From Hondaea fermentalgiana (taxonomy: Eukaryota; Sar; Bigyra; Thraustochytrida; Thraustochytriidae), in assembly GCA_014084085.1 (NCBI GenBank), contig NPFB01000008.1:578547-594388 (forward strand): DNA of 15,842 nucleotides, given 5' to 3'. A program made the translations under genes and the position numbers. Each line of letters begins with the position of its first letter. Position 1 is the stretch's first letter. The notes below the pieces were generated by a model. It ran no database searches and was not told the origin of the DNA. It saw only the letters and a program-made list of their open reading frames with translations. Of this stretch, positions 8,907 to 13,584 are shown one piece after another.

Positions 8907-9278
8907 ATAGAGACCAATTTTTTTTCTTCCAAATCAAAAAACTGCCTAGATGAGACACTTGATGTGGCTGGCTGACTGGCTTGCTATTGCTAGCTAGCTT
9001 GCCTTAGCTAGCGAACCTTGCAAACTATCCAGACGGACGAAAAGGTAGAGAAACTTACAATAATAGAGGCCGAGACGCAAAATGCATGGACTTAAAATTG
9101 ATAAGATGCTTCCAGCTCTTCGGGAACAAAAAATAATGTTCTTCAATTTTATGAAAAAGAAACCGTAAAGGGCGTTCCGTCAAAGGTTACATTGTGGATC
9201 TATGTTCTAAATTACTCTCTTGTCTTCCTTCTCCCCCTCTCCCTCTAACCCTCACATTCTGATTCGCACGCCTTACGA
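8907..9278. other. Convergent intergenic region, AT-rich
   Basis: These 372 bases lie between the stop of POLD1 and the stop of the minus-strand orphan gene. They hold T-rich and A-rich runs and a local cluster of GGCT/TAGC words (8966-9012). I see no coding frame or RNA gene; they presumably hold the two 3' UTRs. Confidence 0.6.
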
Positions 9279-9899
9279 CTAGAATTCGATCTCCAAGCCC
9301 TCCATTTCAATCGAGTCAATAGCATTTGATGCAAGAACGTGTATGCGACCGTCTTGATAATAACTGGTTTGTGAAGAGGAGTCCGGACGTTTACTTTCCG
9401 TACAGGTTGCGCAGCCCGCGCAACACGCATTGCATCCTGGCCCAACTTGGGAAAGAGGAACGACGATTATTTGCAAAGCCTCGCAATGGATGTCGCGACG
9501 AGCGTGCTTGCGCAAGTGCTGTGCAAGATTTACCTCTCCCTCGAGATTTAGGTCAACTAGTCGAGGAACAGAGTCCGATTCATCTTTACCCAGGTACGCA
9601 AGACGGTAAGAAGACCTTCGAACACGATGAGTCCAGCCGTGGGGGTTCTTTGTTTGCTCGCACTCAAAGAGAATTTCCCGAAAAAGCGTCGAGCGCCTGC
9701 CTCCCGACGTTCCGGCTTGCGCGGTGCCAAAATCAAGCTCGACTAATCCACGAAAGCGCTCGAACGTGCACGTTTTGTCGTCGATGTGCACCACGCCAAG
9801 CACATCCGAAAGGCCACCTTGCGTGCTGCCCACTAAGTATGCATGCTCCTCCAGCACGTTGGCTGGCGCAGTATACAAGCGCACCTGCACCGCCACCAT
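9279..9899 (-). CDS. Hypothetical protein with C-terminal cysteine cluster
   Basis: An open frame of 206 residues starting MVAVQVRLYTAP. The ATG has G at -3 and G at +4. The amino-acid mix (LSDVLGVVHIDDKTCTFERF, ELDFG) looks like a folded protein. The competing plus-strand frame over the same bases is rich in Arg, Ser and Cys and starts from TTG, as a shadow would. Near the C-terminus is a Cys cluster, CxxCCxxCxxC at 156-166, which could bind metal or be lipidated. No signal peptide or membrane segment is visible. I do not recognise a family. The frame stays open 26 codons upstream of the ATG, back to a TAG in a CCTTTTAG acceptor-like context (last G at 9979). The protein could therefore be the last exon of a longer spliced gene that includes the coding-like segments at 9960-10321. 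Confidence 0.5.
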   Translation of the reverse strand: MVAVQVRLYTAPANVLEEHAYLVGSTQGGLSDVLGVVHIDDKTCTFERFRGLVELDFGTAQAGTSGGRRSTLFREILFECEQTKNPHGWTHRVRRSSYRLAYLGKDESDSVPRLVDLNLEGEVNLAQHLRKHARRDIHCEALQIIVVPLSQVGPGCNACCAGCATCTESKRPDSSSQTSYYQDGRIHVLASNAIDSIEMEGLEIEF

Positions 9900-9959
9900 G
9901 TCGTCTCGCTCTTTCTTTCTTTGGTGAGACAGAGATTGAGAGAAAGAAAGAACCGGACT

Positions 9960-10321
9960 TGGTCGAGTTTGGTCCTAAAAGGTCGGGTCCGTTGACGCTA
10001 ACAATGTCGCGGATTCCGATATCGTGCACGATAAACTTGACCGCGCCGAATCGAGGCGTACTAGGCCATACGAGGAAATCCTGTCGAAGTGAGTGCTCGC
10101 TCTTTGAGACCGATCGTCTTCTCATAAAAAAATGGCGGCAAATGAAAGCTCTCGGGGACGAAAGGACTGCCCGAGTTGGCGCCTGGCGCCAAGACGACAG
10201 AGGCGTGCGAAATACTTTTGGCAACCTTGGCCATGCGCTCTAGGATGCCGACCTCGATGTCTTGAAATGTGTCGGCGCTGCGAGCGTCTGCACAGGTGGT
10301 GTCGATGCAGTTGAATCCATC
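9960..10321 (-). other. Coding-like minus-strand segments in shifting frames (spliced or decayed gene)
   Basis: Two consecutive minus-strand stretches look like coding sequence but lie in different frames. The first is open for 86 codons (10321 to the TAG at 10063-10061) and includes DIEVGILERMAKVAKSISHA and PFVPESFHLPPFFYEKTIGL. The second, one base out of phase, reads FGAVKFIVHDIGIRDIVSVN and continues to about 9960. The 206-codon frame that follows is shifted by one more base. Both stretches show the purine-first codon bias of real coding DNA. A possible splice acceptor (GAAAGTAG) precedes the first stretch, and a donor-like GTATGG sits near its end. Possible explanations are introns, a frameshifted pseudogene, or sequencing indels. 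I do not recognise a family. Confidence 0.4.
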
Positions 10322-10490
10322 CTACTTTCATCACCCGCTGCCGCAGCCTCAGCCGGCCGCGGTCGCGGCAGTGCGGCCAACACGCACCGCTCCAACGAAA
10401 TTCCTTTTTTGGATCGCACTTTTGTGTGCCAGAGCGACACTTCGCAAATTTTGTATTCGCGCTGGGCTTGTAGGGTTTCTTATAGTTGGA

Positions 10491-10516
10491 GGCTAGGCCT
10501 AGGCTGGACTAGGCCT
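10491..10516. repeat. AGGCCT/CTAGG palindromic cluster
   Basis: The sequence contains the perfect 10-base palindrome CTAGGCCTAG (10493-10502), then a second CTAGGCCT-type copy ending at 10516. No known function. Confidence 0.6.
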
Positions 10517-10692
10517 CCCTTTCAAGTTGTCGAGCTAAGCCCGAAGCACGGGCGCACACCGATCCATGAGGTTGCTTCGGTCAGAGCTGATCATTCGCTG
10601 GCGCTGTCGGCCGCGAAAAGACTTGAAGGCCTGGTGGACGCTACGTCAGTCGCTCTCCTCCGAGTGAGTTGACACTCTTCACACCGATCTCT

Positions 10693-10741
10693 AAGGCTGC
10701 TTTGATCAAGGATGATGGAATCAAAGGCTGCTATGGTCAAG
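10693..10741. repeat. Two direct copies of an 18-base repeat
   Basis: AAGGCTGCTTTGATCAAG (10693-10710) recurs as AAGGCTGCTATGGTCAAG (10724-10741), 16 of 18 bases identical with a 31-base period. It lies 86 bases upstream of the next ATG, so it could be a repeated regulatory site. Confidence 0.6.
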
Positions 10742-10826
10742 CGCGATCATCGATGCGCAAGTGCAGCCGGAGACGCCAGCGCGGCAGAGTGATGCAGCAA
10801 ATCGAAAACGGAGGAGCCGAGTCGCG

Positions 10827-11729
10827 ATGAGTGATCAGATTGAAGCGAAGATGTCTCGCTGGTCGAAAATGGATTGGCTGGAGCAAGTCCTGCAAACTGT
10901 AGTTGGGATCGTCGATGGGCGCGCCATCGATCTCGATTATCGACTCATTGTCGAGCGCACGCAGCTTCTCACCGTCATTGCCGCTCTTGCACTGACGAGT
11001 GCCGCAGCTGCGCTCTTCTCTGAAAAATTGGATGCGCCAACGCCTGCGCATATGTTCCAGATTCTCAACGCCGTCTCCAACACTCGCGAACTTTACGAGC
11101 AAGAAGGAGCTTCGCTCGCAGATCGTTCCCTGTGGATCGTCGAGGAGTCAGAGAGATTGCTTGCACTGACTGGAGGCAACTCCTCAGCAAGCTTTCTCGT
11201 GGACGAAGAAGAGAATGAGTTCTTCATGAATCGATACACGGATCTCGGGGGTTCGATCTACGACTCAATGAACCACTTCTTGAACGCAAATATCTTCTCT
11301 GTTCTGACATACATGTCTGTCGTTTTCGTGCAGAAAAGTGAGACGCGTCACTTCTTCAATTTGTTCTACTACCTCCACCTCGGTGGCATTATTGTGACAG
11401 TCATCAGTCTCGTGATCGGGAGCTATCGCTTAAGTTTGTTCATCCAGACGCGAATCATGTTTGCATACCCAGCGACCTTGACAATGTATCGCATTCTTCG
11501 CTTCAACGACATTTGGTCGACCCAGGCACTCTCTTATCCTGGTGGCGCAACGACTCCGGACGACAGCAAATATAGAATTGGACGCACGCTAAAAGTTATG
11601 ATCCTGATTTGCTTCCCGACACTGTTAGTCAACTGCCTTGAAACCTTTTATCGCATCAAGGCGGCACGATCGCAGTCACCCGAATCTGGCGCCATCTCAC
11701 CTAAACGTGACGCTCATCTCATCGTTTAA
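10827..11729 (+). CDS. Hypothetical four-helix membrane protein
   Basis: The first in-frame ATG (10827, G at -3) gives 300 residues; a further 22 codons upstream are open only from a GTG. Likely membrane segments are 46-64 (LLTVIAALALTSAAAALF), about 153-169 (NIFSVLTYMSVVFVQ), 177-206 (LGGIIVTVISLVIGSY) and 256-275 (LKVMILICFPTLLVNCLETF). An acidic loop of about 90 residues separates the first two; it contains DEEENEFF and a sequon (NSS, 118-120). A polar, basic C-terminal tail follows the last helix. No signal peptide is evident. I do not recognise a family; the spacing does not match a common transporter or channel, and no pore motif is visible. There are no introns. The codon third positions are less GC-rich than in POLD1 or the Roco gene. 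Confidence 0.75.
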   Translation: MSDQIEAKMSRWSKMDWLEQVLQTVVGIVDGRAIDLDYRLIVERTQLLTVIAALALTSAAAALFSEKLDAPTPAHMFQILNAVSNTRELYEQEGASLADRSLWIVEESERLLALTGGNSSASFLVDEEENEFFMNRYTDLGGSIYDSMNHFLNANIFSVLTYMSVVFVQKSETRHFFNLFYYLHLGGIIVTVISLVIGSYRLSLFIQTRIMFAYPATLTMYRILRFNDIWSTQALSYPGGATTPDDSKYRIGRTLKVMILICFPTLLVNCLETFYRIKAARSQSPESGAISPKRDAHLIV

Positions 11730-12031
11730 GACAGCCATTTCATTCCGTTTGACATAGCAAATTATAAATGATATGCTGTTTTTAGACCATTTCCCTGGCT
11801 AGCCACATAAAACGGGACGAAATTGGGACGAAATTTCTGCTCACTTTATCTGTCTGGGCACGGTCAGATCTACACCGCGTGTTATGATTTTGAGCTCAGT
11901 TTTAGGTTCACGAGTCTAAATTACCATACCAGAGTTTGACATTCTAAAAAGTGTTTTTGATTGAGATTTAGATGAAAGACTGATTTGGCGGCTGCGAGTA
12001 TAAAGAAGTCTATTTGGTCAGAATAGGCCCT
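11730..12031. other. AT-rich intergenic region
   Basis: About 300 bases downstream of the membrane-protein gene, AT-rich with stops in all frames. I see no gene. It includes a tandem CGGGACGA-type motif (11809-11835), listed separately, and an isolated TATAAA at 11999-12004. Confidence 0.6.
11809..11835. repeat. Partial copy of the element-end motif with 11-base tandem
   Basis: AAAACGGGACGA (11809-11820) matches 12 bases of the end repeat of the candidate element at 12038-12532. It overlaps two perfect tandem units of GGGACGAAATT (11814-11824, 11825-11835). Confidence 0.65.
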
Positions 12032-12037
12032 GAGTCT
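12032..12037. repeat. Left GAGTCT direct repeat (candidate target-site duplication)
   Basis: GAGTCT directly precedes the candidate element. The identical hexamer at 12533-12538 directly follows it. Confidence 0.45.
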
Positions 12038-12532
12038 CGTCCCGAAAAACGGGACGATATTGTGGCTAATATGACCAAGACCCTCTTATACTGGAGTTTC
12101 GTGCAGTAAATTCAAAAATTGCGTTGCGCTCGGGGGACTTATTGCTGTGGCGCTCGCACGTCACCATCCTAGAAGGCAGGCGTCATGGCGTAGACGAACT
12201 TGCGTGCCGACCACAGCGCGAAGAAGGATGGATGGTGCGAGAACAGCTGCAGCACGTCTGCTAGGTGGCCTCGTCGTTGCGCGACGCAACGCGACGCCAA
12301 GGTAAGACTATGCAGCCGTCGCAGCTATCAACGAAAAGCGGTGGTAAGGCTCCCGCTAGAATGCCAACATGTACCCACTTTGCAGATCAAGCTTGATCAT
12401 ATCCACCAGGTGAATCCCCCTGAAAACTTGCATGACGACGGAGGGGTATCGTGGGAATCACTATGCCAACGTGCGAGATAAAAAAATCTTTCTTTCAATA
12501 ACTTTTCTGATTCGTCCCGTTTTTCGGGTTGA
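12038..12532. mobile_element. Candidate 495-base inverted-repeat element (MITE- or introner-like)
   Basis: The 17-mer CCCGAAAAACGGGACGA at 12041-12057 is repeated exactly in reverse complement at 12512-12528, three and four bases from the proposed ends. Each end also folds on itself: TCGTCCCG-AAAAA-CGGGACGA is an 8-bp hairpin at 12037-12057, and TCGTCCCG-TTTTT-CGGG is a shorter one at the right. GAGTCT hexamers flank the whole. No transposase frame is present, so it would be non-autonomous. The right end carries a long T/C-rich tract followed by TTGAGAG, which resembles a 3' splice site immediately before EFTUD2-like coding sequence. Inside are further splice-like signals: AAG|GTAAGA after 12301, TTTGCAG before 12386, CCAG|GTGAAT after 12409. 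A single copy is seen, so mobility is inferred. Confidence 0.45.
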
Positions 12533-12538
12533 GAGTCT
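12533..12538. repeat. Right GAGTCT direct repeat at the start of EFTUD2 homology
   Basis: Identical to 12032-12037. In frame it encodes the Glu-Ser that begins the recognisable EFTUD2 sequence. Confidence 0.45.
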
Positions 12539-13270
12539 GTGCGCGAGTCATTCGTGCAGCGATTTCGCTGGGCGTCCCAAGAAGGCCCGCTTTGCGATGA
12601 GCCGATGCGCAAAGTCAAATTTAGGATGTTGGGTGCTTCGCTCGCAGAGGAGCCTGTGCACCGAGGTGCTGGCTTTGTCATTCCCGCGGTGCGTCGTGCA
12701 GCGTACTCTGCATTTCTTACGGCAGCGCAACGTCTAATGAAGCCCATTTATTCTGTGGAAGTACAGGCTCCGCGAGATTTGGCTGCGGCCACCCAGCGCG
12801 CGCTCAACATGCGCCGAGGTCGCGTTTTCGCAGACGCGGTCATCCCATGGACACCGCTCAGTCTCTTCCATGGCTATCTGCCGGTGATTGACTCGTTTGG
12901 CTTCGAGACGGATCTTCGGACCTACACACACGGCGCCGCCTTTTGCCACCAGTCGTTCGATCATTGGGCGGTGGTGCCCGGCGATCCGATGAAATCCTCG
13001 ATCGTGATTCGGCCTCTGGAAGCGAGCCGGAATCAGGAGCTCGCTCGCGACTTTATGCTCAAGACGCGTCGGCGAAAGGGTCTCCCGGAGAATGTCGCCG
13101 TCGCAAAGTACTTTGACGATGTGAGCCTGCTCAAGGCCTACGATCGGGCCATTCGCAGACGGACTGGCGACGCCGACGCTGCTTCGGACTCGGGGTCTTC
13201 TTCCGGCTCCGGTTCGGACTCGAATTCGGACTCGGGCTCGAGCTCATCATCCTCTGCAGGCCGCGTCTGA
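12533..13270 (+). pseudogene. 5'-truncated EFTUD2/Snu114 (U5 snRNP GTPase) C-terminal fragment
   Basis: EFTUD2 (yeast Snu114) is the EF-2-like GTPase of the U5 snRNP that controls spliceosome remodelling. Only the C-terminal quarter is here: 245 codons against about 970. Family hallmarks are WASQEGPLCDEPMRKVKF, HRGAGFVIPAVRRAAYSAFL, YSVEVQAP, DSFGFETDLRTYTHG, VVPGDPMKSSIVIRPLE and MLKTRRRKGLPENVAVAKYF, i.e. part of domain IV and domain V. The GTP-binding N-terminal domains are absent from the window. The frame has no ATG at its start; a TGA lies at 12530-12532, immediately before the homology, and the first internal ATG would be codon 25. The frame is otherwise intact. After KAYDRAIRRR the usual short C-terminus is replaced by a 35-residue Asp/Ser/Gly tail (13163-13267). 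It could be a terminal exon, a chimeric gene, or a gene fragment left by rearrangement. Confidence 0.75.
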
Positions 13271-13584
13271 GCTACACTGGATCCTATCTGCGTTGGTATA
13301 TGAATATTGGTGGTTCTGAAACGAAGATATCGTCCATGCATGCAGTAGAACATGAATAATCGTTGTGATTTGCATCAGGTTGCATGGCCTTTAAACATTT
13401 CCACCAATCATCACCAATGGGCGTGAAAATAATGAACTTCTTCAGTGAGATGATCGTGCGAGTCTCTCTCGTGAACGGAGGAGGACTGCAAAAGCCTGTA
13501 CAGCAAACTAGAGCAACGCACGGCCTGTGTCGCAAAGCAGTACGAACAACAACAACAACAATAGCATTTATCTAATTCAACTGA
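13271..13584. other. Convergent intergenic region with (AAC)n repeat
   Basis: These 314 bases lie between the stop codons of the EFTUD2-like fragment and the Roco gene. An (AAC)5 microsatellite occupies 13545-13561. I see no gene or RNA feature. Confidence 0.65.

Larger units (their letters stand above)
10322..10826. other. Intergenic region with short repeats
   Basis: I cannot support a gene in these 505 bases. They include a cluster of AGGCCT/CTAGG words and an 18-base tandem-like repeat, both listed separately. They would contain the promoter and leader of the membrane-protein gene at 10827. Possible upstream exons of the minus-strand gene cannot be ruled out; one frame reads YKICEVSLWHTKVRSKKG around 10455-10400. 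Confidence 0.45.

Noticed and set aside
9975..10063. GPDLLGPN resembling the GPDxxGPN of EFTUD2
   Set aside because: The surrounding residues do not match EFTUD2 and it is on the opposite strand to the real fragment; judged coincidence.
10055..10070. Antizyme-like +1 frameshift site
   Set aside because: A +1 change does fall at a stop codon, but the flanking protein shows no antizyme features; introns or decay are simpler.
9326..10243. Long plus-strand open frame (305 codons) over the minus-strand orphan gene
   Set aside because: It starts from TTG, is rich in Arg, Ser and Cys with no fold-like pattern, and mirrors a minus strand with better coding character. Treated as a shadow, though not excluded.
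12200..12481. Plus-strand frame of 93 codons as an independent gene
   Set aside because: No ATG start and Arg/Cys-rich composition. Only its possible role as an upstream exon is kept, as a weak finding.
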